DNA of 39,124 bases. It comes from SLQH01 sp964612995 (GTDB taxonomy: Bacteria > Planctomycetota > UBA11346). Where the stretch lies: contig CAZTGE010000024.1 in the NCBI GenBank assembly GCA_964612995.1, positions 1 through 39,124 of the forward strand. The letters run 5' to 3'. Shown here in pieces: positions 19,445 through 27,746 of this stretch. A model generated the notes under the pieces. That model was not told the origin of the DNA. It ran no database searches and saw nothing but the letters and a program-made list of their open reading frames with translations. Position 1 is the first letter of the stretch. The number at the start of each line of letters is the position of its first letter. The translations under genes and the position numbers were made by a program.

Positions 19445-19552
19445 ATGAAGGTCGAGTTCCTGCCCAAACCCCACATCGAAGCTGCGGCCTCTGGCCTTCT
19501 GGGCCTGTATGGCCAGAAGTTCGGCGTCAGCATGAGTTGTCTTGATTTCTAA
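19445..19552 (+). pseudogene. Truncated ImmA/IrrE-type metallopeptidase, N-terminal 35 residues only
   Basis: ATG 19445 opens MKVEFLPKPHIEAAASGL with LGLYGQKFG, which matches the typical N-terminus of ImmA/IrrE peptidases that follow XRE regulators. After KFG the sequence becomes VSMSCLDF and stops at TAA 19550. The HExxH zinc motif and everything else of the domain are absent downstream in all frames. The break at about 19530 therefore looks like a recombination junction, where unrelated DNA was joined to the start of the gene. Confidence 0.6.
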
Positions 19553-20186
19553 CAGGGCGCAGAACCAGACCTTGCGGTGCGCGTGCTCGCCGTGCAGCAG
19601 CCAGGGGCGGCATGCGCAACGCGAGCTGACATGCAAGGCGCCGCGGATGCGCCGGGGCGACCCAGGAGCGGGGGCTGGTCATGATGCTGCTGTCATGGAG
19701 CCGAAACCCTCTTGCCCTTGATCAAGATCTGCCTGTAGGGAGCACCGTTGGGGCTTGTTGTGCCGAGGCATTCTTGTTGCCGGATCCGCGGAAGACAAGT
19801 GCGACCATTCTTTCCATTCTTTCTGCACTCGGCTATTTTACCCATAGAATCCACACCCGTCAAAACAACCTTATCCTGGTGTCCATTTTCGGGGGTAAGA
19901 TCACCTGGCGCCAAGGGGCGCTTGCGGCGTTGGGGCATGGACCGGTCCGGTGCGGCACTGCCGGATGGGCGCATGCAAACCGGATCAAGAGGGCTGCTTC
20001 GGGTGACCGGGCAAGCGGACATGGCTCGATATTACTTCGGTACGGCTGCGATGTCCATGGGAAGATGGCGGTCAGCCGCCACTGGAGCCGGGCACCGGCA
20101 GTGAGCGGGATGGTTTTGGCTCGTAGCGCTGCGCCGCGGGGCCCGGCGCGGCGCGGCGATCCTGCCGAGCGTACCCGCGTGGTGTC
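19553..20186. other. Non-coding junction DNA between the defence island and the polysaccharide genes
   Basis: No complete gene is visible. The first about 90 bp, read on the minus strand, give PWLLHGEHAHRKVWFCALLE, which looks like a fragment of some protein but ends at the peptidase break. An A/T-richer stretch at 19790-19900 contains TGTCCATTTTCGGGGGTAA (19880-19898), which resembles an insertion-sequence end, but no matching partner end or transposase is found. I read this as scarred DNA at the island boundary. Confidence 0.4.
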
Positions 20187-23100
20187 TCAGGGCAGCGGCC
20201 GATCTTCGATTGCGCCGAGCGGTGGAACCGCGCCGATCAGGACCTCGCGCTGCTTGCCGCGCTCGATCACCACGGTCTCGCTCGCATCGCTGCTCAGGCG
20301 CACCGTCTCTGCGTGGCCGTCGAGCGCGACCCGCACGCCGGCGCCGTCAGCCAGGGTGGTGATGGTCGGGACGGGTCCGCCATGGGCGTGGGGGTAGAGC
20401 ACCCACAGTACCGGCGTTCCGGGGTCGGTGTGCAGCCGCAGCCACAGTTGGATCTCGCCGTAGGGCCAGGTGGCGCTCCACCCCGGTGGCGGCAACAAGG
20501 CCTTGCCGTCGCTCGTGGCGATCGCCTGGTTCCACTGCGCCTGCTCCTCTTCACTGCCGGATTGCGGCTGCCAGTCCGGCCCGGGGATGGCGTCCCAGCC
20601 CTGCTCCGTGCGCAGCGCCTCCATACGCTGCGCCCATTGCTGCTGGCTCTCGCCCGGCCGGTAGACGAACTCTTCGCCCGGCGAGCGGTGGTGCGAACCG
20701 CCGTAGTGCCACCAGCGCTGCTCCACCTCGAGGCCGCTGGCGTGGGCGACGTGCAAGAGCATGTCGGTGTCGTACTGGCCGCGCAGCTGCCAGCTGTCGC
20801 CTTTGCGCTCGGCCGAGCGGGCGAGCAGGTGCAGGTTGACCTGCTGGGCCTCCGCACAGCGGGTCTCGTCGCGCACGACCAGGTAATCGCGCAGGGGGCT
20901 GTCGGCCGGGTGTTCGACCAGGGCCAGCACCCGGCGATGCACCACCGGATCGACCGCGCGCGCGGGGTAGCGGCGCGCGAATTCGGCATCGCGGGGATCG
21001 ACCGGGCTGAGGACGAGGTGTTTCCCGTCACGCTCGGCGACCACCGCCGCACCGAGCTCGCCGTCGGCGAAGGCACCGAGACGGCCCGGGCCGTAGAGCT
21101 GCTCCATCGCCTCGACCGGCTGCCCGGTGGCGTTGTTGGTCACCGTGCCCGTCCGGCCGAAGGTCATGCTGTTGTGCAGCGCCGCATGGTCGCCGCGCGG
21201 ATGATAGCTGCAATTGTAGTCGAGCGCGACCGGCGCGCAGTCGCTGTAATAGTGGAAGGCCAGGGCGTCGTTGTGGTAGTGGCCCATGCACCGCCCGGCG
21301 CGCAGGCTGAGGAAGGTCTCCTGATCGCTGGCGAAATTGTTGCGCAAGACGGCGCCGAAACCGAAGAAGGCCTCGCTCGACCAGTCGAGCTCGGCCGGCG
21401 GGGTGGCGGGGATAGACAAATCGGCCCGGGTCAACTGCTCCATCAGGCTGTGCTCGAGCTCCATCTCCACCCCCGAGTCGCGCAGCAGGGTGTAGGCGCT
21501 CATCAGTTCGCTGGCGAAGTCGGGATCGCTGTCGCGGAAGAACACCGCCAGCTCGGCGAAGCCCTCGTTGAGCCCGGCATCCCAGCGATGGGTATCGCCG
21601 TGCGGCGCCTCATGGCGGCGGGCGATGCGCTGGTCATAGGGGGTGATCAGCTTGCGGTGCCATCGCGCGGTGCCGGCCACGCGGGGATCCTCGGCGATGG
21701 GATTGCCGTGACCGGCGTTGCGCAGGACCCGCGCGTTCTCCAACTGCAGGCGCATGGCGTAGCCGGCGTAGCCGGGGCACTCCCAGCCCACGCCGTCGGG
21801 GGCCAGGAGCACCCGATCGAGATCATCAGCGAAGTTGCGCCGACCGAAGGCGAGCCAGGCGCTGGCGTGCGGATGGTCGGGCATGCTCGCCCCGGCGAAC
21901 ACCGCTGCGATGTACTTGTCGGTATGGAAGTTCGGATTGCCCGGATTCCAGCCGTTCTCCCAGCCGGGCCAGGCGTCGAGATCGCTGTAGATGTAGCCGA
22001 TCGCCGCGGTCCCCGCCCCGCCGAAGGGCTCGTCGACGGTGAACAGGTCGGCCGGCGGGAAGCGGCGGTTGACCATCCGGCGATTGCCGTAATTCGTGGG
22101 GTTGGTGCTGTCGTCCTGGTAGCGTTTGAAGTACCGGCCGGCCGAGGGGCCGCCCGGCGCGCCGACCTGCTCGCCGCGGATCAGCGACACCAGCCTGGCG
22201 TCAACACCGCCGATGGCCCGTTCCAGCTCCTTGACCCGCTTGCGCGCGGCCTTGTACCCGGGCGTGCCCTTGTCCAGGGCGGCAAGCGCGTCCCGGGCCT
22301 GGGAGAGCTCTCCGGCGGCCGCATCGGCGCGCTCCTGCCAGCGCGCGATAGCACGCATCGCCGGCGTGTCGCGGCCTGCGGCGTGATCCGCGCGCAACTG
22401 TTCGAGTCGCTCCCGGTCCATCAGGATGTGCGGGCCGCGGGCGGCGGGGTCGCGCTCCCAATCGAGGATGTAGCTGTTGATCAGAGCGGTGAGGGTCCAG
22501 TCGGTGTGGCGCCGGACCAGGGCGTCCGCCTTGCCGGTGCTGTCGAAGCGATGGCGCGGCCCGGTGACGATGGCGTAGCAGCGCTGGCCGTACCAGCGTT
22601 TACCGGGAGGTGCGTCGGTCCGACCACCGCCATCGCGCAAGGGGAAGACGAATCCCCGCCAGGTCTCGTCTACATGGACATTCACGCTCGCCCGGTATGG
22701 CCCGACCCACTTGGAGGCGTAAGCGGCGACGATGCCATAGCAGGGCACCGCGCGATCCGCGGGCTCATCGCCGCCGGCGGTCAGGAACAGGTCCTGGGCC
22801 CCGGCGCCGCCCTGGTGCCAGCGCGGCCCCAGCCGGGCGAAGGGGCGGCCCTGCTGCGCCGGCCGCGGTTCGGCCGGCAGGATGTGCTGGCGGTCGTTGC
22901 CGCCGAAGCGATCGTACTCGAACCACCGCGTCCACATCACGGTATCGATACCCACCGGTCCATCCGTATCCGTCGGCAGACGTTCGGCCGACAGCGCGTC
23001 GCGCTCCAGCGCTCCGTAGGCGATGCGGTAGCCGTGGTGGTCGCCATCGGTGGACGCCGGCGGCAAGCGGTAGCGCTCCACCACCTCGGCCCAGGGGTCG

Positions 23101-23846
23101 CCGGCGACGAAGCGCAGCACCACTTCGTAGTGCTGGCTGCGCGCGGGGACCTTCACCCGGCGCTGAATGCCGCCGATCTCGAAGTGCGTACGCTTGCCCG
23201 GCTCCAGCGGCAGCGCATCGACCGTGCCCTGCTCACGGGCCCCGGCGAAGGTGTAGCTGATGTGCAGGTCGACGAAGACCGGGCCGCTGGCGACAACCCG
23301 GGTCTGCACGTCGCTGACCAGGGCATCACCCTGGGACCAGGCGGTACCGCCCCACACGCTGGTGCCTGCGACCCGGCTGCCGCCATACCAGTGTGGCACC
23401 TCGGCGAAGGGCACGGGCTGATCGAGTTCTGCGTAGCGTCGCACGCGGAAGTCGTAGACGCCGTTGCTGATCGTGTACCAGGTTGCGTCCTGCTCGAGCT
23501 CGATCCCGGGCACGACCGTGCCCGGTGCGAACCGTACGGTCAGCTCCTCCGGCGGCTTGTCGCGCTTGCGCGAATCGCTCCGCTGCTCACCTAGTACGGT
23601 GGCGATGAACCAGGCCCGCGCCACCGCCGCGCCATCGCGCTCGGCCCGCTCCCACTGCACCGGCCGCGGCTCGCCCATGCCGTGGACCACCTGGAAGGCG
23701 CCGTGCTGATCCGACGGGAAATCCATCGATACCAGCTCGTGCGGCCAGGATTGCCGCAGCGGGTTGGGGATGGTCCGCGCCGTCGCCGCCTCGCCAGCGA
23801 TCAGCACGCCGATCGGGAACAAGCAGATGACCAGGCTACGCAGCAT
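20187..23846 (-). CDS. Secreted heparinase II/III-like protein (putative polysaccharide lyase)
   Basis: 1219 residues from ATG 23846, preceded by AAGGAG at 8 nt. A signal peptide is clear (MLRSLVICLFPIGVLIAGEA, likely cut after ATA). Large stretches are beta-rich at the N-terminus (about residues 30-450), followed by a helical domain (about 460-830), then the heparinase II/III-like signature SLRAGRCMGHYHNDALAFHY near residues 845-865 and HPRGDHAALHNSMTFGR near 880-895. The GHxHxD and HN elements correspond to conserved residues of alginate-, heparin- and oligoalginate-lyase relatives (PL12/15/17/21 clan). The C-terminal part is beta-sandwich-like. Lysine/glutamate-rich helical insert at about 490-560 is unusual. 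Substrate is unknown. It shares strand and likely role with the glycoside-hydrolase-like gene upstream. Confidence 0.78.
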   Translation of the reverse strand: MLRSLVICLFPIGVLIAGEAATARTIPNPLRQSWPHELVSMDFPSDQHGAFQVVHGMGEPRPVQWERAERDGAAVARAWFIATVLGEQRSDSRKRDKPPEELTVRFAPGTVVPGIELEQDATWYTISNGVYDFRVRRYAELDQPVPFAEVPHWYGGSRVAGTSVWGGTAWSQGDALVSDVQTRVVASGPVFVDLHISYTFAGAREQGTVDALPLEPGKRTHFEIGGIQRRVKVPARSQHYEVVLRFVAGDPWAEVVERYRLPPASTDGDHHGYRIAYGALERDALSAERLPTDTDGPVGIDTVMWTRWFEYDRFGGNDRQHILPAEPRPAQQGRPFARLGPRWHQGGAGAQDLFLTAGGDEPADRAVPCYGIVAAYASKWVGPYRASVNVHVDETWRGFVFPLRDGGGRTDAPPGKRWYGQRCYAIVTGPRHRFDSTGKADALVRRHTDWTLTALINSYILDWERDPAARGPHILMDRERLEQLRADHAAGRDTPAMRAIARWQERADAAAGELSQARDALAALDKGTPGYKAARKRVKELERAIGGVDARLVSLIRGEQVGAPGGPSAGRYFKRYQDDSTNPTNYGNRRMVNRRFPPADLFTVDEPFGGAGTAAIGYIYSDLDAWPGWENGWNPGNPNFHTDKYIAAVFAGASMPDHPHASAWLAFGRRNFADDLDRVLLAPDGVGWECPGYAGYAMRLQLENARVLRNAGHGNPIAEDPRVAGTARWHRKLITPYDQRIARRHEAPHGDTHRWDAGLNEGFAELAVFFRDSDPDFASELMSAYTLLRDSGVEMELEHSLMEQLTRADLSIPATPPAELDWSSEAFFGFGAVLRNNFASDQETFLSLRAGRCMGHYHNDALAFHYYSDCAPVALDYNCSYHPRGDHAALHNSMTFGRTGTVTNNATGQPVEAMEQLYGPGRLGAFADGELGAAVVAERDGKHLVLSPVDPRDAEFARRYPARAVDPVVHRRVLALVEHPADSPLRDYLVVRDETRCAEAQQVNLHLLARSAERKGDSWQLRGQYDTDMLLHVAHASGLEVEQRWWHYGGSHHRSPGEEFVYRPGESQQQWAQRMEALRTEQGWDAIPGPDWQPQSGSEEEQAQWNQAIATSDGKALLPPPGWSATWPYGEIQLWLRLHTDPGTPVLWVLYPHAHGGPVPTITTLADGAGVRVALDGHAETVRLSSDASETVVIERGKQREVLIGAVPPLGAIEDRPLP

Positions 23847-23935
23847 CGCGGGACTCCTTGCGTGGGCGGAAGCGGATCCGCCCGCTCGCGGGCCATCCTG
23901 CAATCCCCGGCCTGCTTGTCGATGGCGGGGGCTTC

Positions 23936-24131
23936 TTGCAGAGGGGGCGCTGCGCCCTCGCAGCTTCGCCGCACCCCGGCTTCCTCGCTGTCGCTCGTCG
24001 CGCTCCGCCGGCCACAGGCCCCACCGGGGCCTGCTATCGCTTCGCGATACCGGCTCCGCCCCCCACGGCCTCGGTCGGCCGGTCGCCCAGCCGAGCTGGG
24101 CTCCGGTTTGCAGAGGAGCGCTGCCCCCTCT
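23936..24131 (+). repeat. Structured intergenic repeat, copy A
   Basis: Starts TTGCAGAGGGGGCGCTG and ends TTTGCAGAGGAGCGCTGCC, abutting the stop of the glycoside-hydrolase-like gene. Inside are several hairpins: CAGGCCCC (24015-24022)/GGGGCCTG (24026-24033) with loop ACC; TATCGC (24035-24040)/GCGATA (24044-24049) with loop TTC; GCCCAGC (24085-24091)/GCTGGGC (24095-24101) with loop CGA. The segment GGCTTCCTCGCTGTCGCTCG (from 23978) is shared almost letter for letter with copies at about 30.6 kb (opposite strand) and 38.7 kb. Orientation is given as that of this core. It is the shortest copy and lacks the GCCAGC/GCTGGC and GTTTTCGGCG modules. Non-coding in appearance. Confidence 0.8.
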
Positions 24132-26966
24132 TCAGCCATCGCCCTCGCCGGCCCCGACGAGCTCGAGCAGGCAATCTGCGCTCGGATCGAGTCCGGCGAA
24201 GTGGTCGTCGCCGTCACGATGGTAGCGGACCGGGGCTTGCGGGGTGCTGCGCCAACTGTGGTCGGGCAGGCGGCGGACACGGATGCTGCGTTCCGGCGCC
24301 GTGGCCGGGGCTTCGATGAGGTAGTAGAGCGTGTCGCCGCTCAGATCGATCGCGGTGGCGTCGCCGAGCCCTGTTGCCGGGTAGCCGTTGAGGTCGAGCG
24401 CGGTCACGCTGCAAGAATCGGCATCGTCGCGCAACAAGGCCACGCTGCCGGTGCATTCCCGGACCACCAGCGGTGGGCCGCCGAGGTCGGTGATGCACTG
24501 GCGGCCGTCGACGATCTCGGTGGCGAAGCCGTGATTGCGCTCCTCGCTCATCACCTGGAGCAACATGCGTCGGCTGCTCTCCAACGGACGGCCATCGAGC
24601 GCGACCAGCAGCGCGCTGCCATAGGGGATGTCGAGCGTGAAACGCGCTGCGCCGCAGTCGACCGGGCCGGCCGCGGCGAGGAAACCGGTCACGCCATTCG
24701 CGAAGGGCGTGTCGATCCGCACCAGGCCGTTGCCGTAATCCCAGTGCAACTCACCGGTGGTGCTGGTGACCTGCTCCGCGTCGCGATCGATGCTGCCGCT
24801 CAGGTCCGCGACGGTCGAGTCGCCAGCATCGAACCCGACCGCGACCCGGCCGGCGAGATAGATCAACGGATCGAGGATGTCGCCGCTGAGCACGACCCCG
24901 CCGTCGGGAATGTCATCCAGCCGGGCGAGGTCGAAGGTCCCGACCTCCGGCGCGGGGGTACCGGTGAGCGCGAACACGTCTTCCGGATCGAGATGGATGT
25001 CCGCGACCAGCTCACCGGCGCCAACGTAGCCGCGGCGATAGAGCAGCGCCGCGGCGGGGAACTGGCCCATGGTCACCGGGGCCTGCAACGGCCACTTGCC
25101 GAGCATCTGGCTCCAGCTCGGCCCCCCGAGGCTGAAGTGGTAGATGCCGTCGGTACCCAGAAGAGCGCCGTAGGCGGCGAAGACCACCGGCATGTCGGCG
25201 CGGTAGCGGTTGGGCATCGCCCACGAGGCCTCGGAGATGATCGAAGACTTGCCGTTGTAGCTGTGATCCATCAGCGGCAGCGCGAAACGCTTCGCCTCGC
25301 CCGGTATCTTGGGATCGAACCGCACCGCGGCGCGGTCGTGGTAGGCGTGACCCACGCGCACGCTGTACTTCTGGCTGCCGTCGCCGGTGACGGATGGCCC
25401 GAAGTAGCCGTGGCGGTCCATGTGATCGCCGACGGTATTGCTGTATTTGTCGGCCGGGCCGAGGATCTCGTCGTTGGCCGTCTTCCAATTGCTGCACGAG
25501 ACGCAGGCGGCGTACCCCAAATCCTGCTTGAGCCAGTTGCTGGTTTCGGTGAAGAAATCCATCTGGACCCCGGTGAGGAAGCGCACCGTATCCTGATCCC
25601 GGGGCGAGCGGTACTCCTGGATGGACCACAGGTTGCGGAAGGCGATCCGTCCGGCCGCGAGGTCGTCGGCGGCGATCGGATCGGAGCCCCAGGCGGCGAA
25701 GGCGGCGTCGAGCGAACCGTACCGGTCGATCAGCCAGTCAGCGAAACGCCGCTCGAGCGTGGCCGCGTGCGTGGGCGGAACGTTGGACGGATCCGAGCTG
25801 GGGTCGAAGGTCCAGAACAGGAAGGAATCCTCGTTGACCAGTTCGATCGCCGCCACCGCCGGTTCGTCGACCAGGGCCACGCCGCTCGCCGGATCGGGGG
25901 TCTGCAGCAGTTCGCGCCACCACCCGCGGTAGATCTCCTGGAACTCCTCGTGGAAGAACAGCAGCGCAAAGGGCTTGGCTGGCGTGTTGCCATCGCCGCT
26001 GTAGCCGGTGAGGGTCGGATGGTCGGCCGCGGGCTGCAGCCACAGCGGAAAATACAGGGAAATGGTGGTGTAGATCCCCTCGGCCTTGAGCGCGGCGACC
26101 AACCGGTGGACATTCTCGCGCAGACGGGGATCGAGCGTGCCGGCCGTGTCGCCGCTGGTGGTGTAGACCGGCGAGTGGTAGCGCACCATGTTCACGCCGT
26201 GCTTGGCCAACTGACGAGCCATGTAGAAGAGCGAGCTGTCATCGAGCCCGGCGATGTCGGCGCCGCCGTTGACCGCCCAGAAGCGTACCGGTTCGCCCGT
26301 GTCGCCATGGACGAAGTCGCCACCGACGGCGACGATGAAACCACCGTCCCCGGCCTGAGGCTCATTGAGACGGCGCAGATCGATCGGGGATTGGGCGAAG
26401 TCGTCGAGATCGGGCTCGAAGGGGAACCAGCCTTCCGGCGCGGTGCCGTATTTCTCGTCGGGCTTGAGCCGACCGCGGGGGATGAACAGCTGGTTGGTCA
26501 GACAGAAGCAGTCGATGGCCGAGGACGAGGCGGCGTCGCGCATCTCGACGCGGAAGCTGTGCGCCCCGGAGCCGAGCACGACCTCGCCGAGCGCGACCCA
26601 GCTCGCGCTGTTGCCGCCGACCGAAACGGTGTCGAGCAGCACGGTCTCGTCTTTGGTCAGGTCCTGCCACGGCTGGTCATCGAAACGCCATCGCAGCGGA
26701 CCGTGCTTCCAGAACTTGCGCACGTACAGGCGGTAGGTCCCGCCTTCGCTGAGCGTGACCGCGTCCCATTCGAGGTAGCGCCCGGTCGCCGTGTCCTGAT
26801 TGCTGATCCAGCGCCAGACACCATTCGACAGCGCCGGATCGCTCTCGCTCTCGCCACCGCTGGACCGGTCGGCGTGCTCCGCCTCGAGCCAGACGTGTTC
26901 CGCCGCCGGTGCCACCCCGGCCAGGATCAGGCTCAGACCGATGATGCAGATGTGTACGTTGCGCAT
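24132..26966 (-). CDS. Secreted glycoside-hydrolase-like protein (beta-galactosidase/GH5-like TIM barrel)
   Basis: 944 residues from ATG 26966, with AGGGGGATCC just ahead; longer frames upstream are antisense to the sigma gene. Signal peptide MRNVHICIIGLSLILAGVAP. Residues about 25-150 (HVWLEAEHADRSSGG, TYRLYVRKFW) look like a carbohydrate-binding beta-sandwich. A barrel follows, with RFWAVNGGADIAGLDDSS, HGVNMVRYHSPVYTT, IELVNEDSFLFW near residue 375 (N-E as likely acid/base pair) and SIISEASWAMPNRY near 575 (candidate nucleophile Glu). The pattern is that of clan GH-A enzymes acting on beta-linked glycans, but I cannot name the family. The C-terminal 250 residues are beta-rich. Probably works with the heparinase-like protein on one polysaccharide. 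Confidence 0.72.
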   Translation of the reverse strand: MRNVHICIIGLSLILAGVAPAAEHVWLEAEHADRSSGGESESDPALSNGVWRWISNQDTATGRYLEWDAVTLSEGGTYRLYVRKFWKHGPLRWRFDDQPWQDLTKDETVLLDTVSVGGNSASWVALGEVVLGSGAHSFRVEMRDAASSSAIDCFCLTNQLFIPRGRLKPDEKYGTAPEGWFPFEPDLDDFAQSPIDLRRLNEPQAGDGGFIVAVGGDFVHGDTGEPVRFWAVNGGADIAGLDDSSLFYMARQLAKHGVNMVRYHSPVYTTSGDTAGTLDPRLRENVHRLVAALKAEGIYTTISLYFPLWLQPAADHPTLTGYSGDGNTPAKPFALLFFHEEFQEIYRGWWRELLQTPDPASGVALVDEPAVAAIELVNEDSFLFWTFDPSSDPSNVPPTHAATLERRFADWLIDRYGSLDAAFAAWGSDPIAADDLAAGRIAFRNLWSIQEYRSPRDQDTVRFLTGVQMDFFTETSNWLKQDLGYAACVSCSNWKTANDEILGPADKYSNTVGDHMDRHGYFGPSVTGDGSQKYSVRVGHAYHDRAAVRFDPKIPGEAKRFALPLMDHSYNGKSSIISEASWAMPNRYRADMPVVFAAYGALLGTDGIYHFSLGGPSWSQMLGKWPLQAPVTMGQFPAAALLYRRGYVGAGELVADIHLDPEDVFALTGTPAPEVGTFDLARLDDIPDGGVVLSGDILDPLIYLAGRVAVGFDAGDSTVADLSGSIDRDAEQVTSTTGELHWDYGNGLVRIDTPFANGVTGFLAAAGPVDCGAARFTLDIPYGSALLVALDGRPLESSRRMLLQVMSEERNHGFATEIVDGRQCITDLGGPPLVVRECTGSVALLRDDADSCSVTALDLNGYPATGLGDATAIDLSGDTLYYLIEAPATAPERSIRVRRLPDHSWRSTPQAPVRYHRDGDDHFAGLDPSADCLLELVGAGEGDG

Positions 26967-27176
26967 GGATCCCCCTCTGCTCTGCGTGCCGCTCGCATCT
27001 GCCAGTATTCCGAGCCGGACGAGCGCTACAGGGCGATCGACGATCCATCGACACACCGGTGGGCGGCGTGGCACACGCCAGAACAGGCCGGCCAGTCGGC
27101 ACGCACGCCTTTCCCGCGCTGCCTGCGAAGCCCTTGTAGCGATCGCGCGGATCCGGTTACTCGATGGGTGATGCGC

Positions 27177-27746
27177 ATGGATCACGATCTCTTGCGGTCC
27201 GCGCGGCGCGGCGATCTGGGAGCGGCCGAACAACTGGTCGAGCGCCACCATCGCATGATCCGCGCGCTGGCCTGTCGCCTGGCGCCGCACCCGGAGGACG
27301 GTGACGACATCGCGCAGGAGACCTTCCTCGCCGCGCTGCGCGGATTGGAGCGTTTCCGGGGCGAGGGCTCGGTCGCCGCCTGGCTGCGCGGCATCGTGCG
27401 CAATCAGGCCCGGTTGGCCTGGCGACGTTGTGCCCGCGACCGTTCGGTCCACTTCGACGATCTCGCCGCCTACATCGAGGATCTGGCCGAGGAGGCGGCC
27501 GCGGCCAACGAACACGATCCCGCGCGCACCGCTGCCCTAACCCATTGCCTCGACCAGCTCGATCCCCGGGCACGACGCCTGATCGAACTGCGACACCTCA
27601 AGGGGCTGAGCAGTCTGGCCATCGGCGAACTGATGGGAGCCAAGCCGCCGACCGTACGCACCACCCTGGTCCGCCTGCACGCCCGATTGCAGGAGTGCAT
27701 CCGTCGCCGTCTCCAGCGCGACGCGGTGGGGCTGCGCCATGGCTGA
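27177..27746 (+). CDS. ECF-type sigma-70 factor
   Basis: 189 residues from ATG 27177 (an ATG at 27171 would add two). Region 2: MIRALACRLAPHPEDGDDIA with QETFLAALRGLERFRGEG and VAAWLRGIVRNQARLAWRR; region 4: LDQLDPRARRLIELRHLKGL with SSLAIGELMGAKPPTVRTTL as helix-turn-helix. The sequence style is that of ECF factors from planctomycetes and relatives. It overlaps the FecR-type gene by 8 nt (ATGGCTGA), the usual sigma/anti-sigma arrangement. It is divergent from the exported glycoside-hydrolase-like gene across 210 bp, so that operon is the most likely target. The long open frame extending upstream on this strand is antisense to other genes and not real. Confidence 0.9.
   Translation: MDHDLLRSARRGDLGAAEQLVERHHRMIRALACRLAPHPEDGDDIAQETFLAALRGLERFRGEGSVAAWLRGIVRNQARLAWRRCARDRSVHFDDLAAYIEDLAEEAAAANEHDPARTAALTHCLDQLDPRARRLIELRHLKGLSSLAIGELMGAKPPTVRTTLVRLHARLQECIRRRLQRDAVGLRHG

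Noticed and set aside
19880..19898. Insertion-sequence end (TGTCCATTTTCGGGGGTAA)
   Set aside because: It resembles ends of some insertion sequences, but no second end, target duplication or transposase fragment could be recognised.
20313..23594. Very long plus-strand open frame opposite the heparinase-like gene
   Set aside because: Amino acid composition is that of an antisense frame in GC-rich DNA, and the minus strand has a signal peptide, ribosome binding site and family motifs.
23936..24131. CRISPR array in the repeat regions
   Set aside because: There are no regularly spaced identical repeats with unique spacers; the elements are compound hairpins and no cas genes are present.
23682..27170. 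Long plus-strand open frame running into the sigma factor
   Set aside because: It is antisense to two exported enzymes and crosses repeat copy A; only the last 190 codons match a sigma factor.
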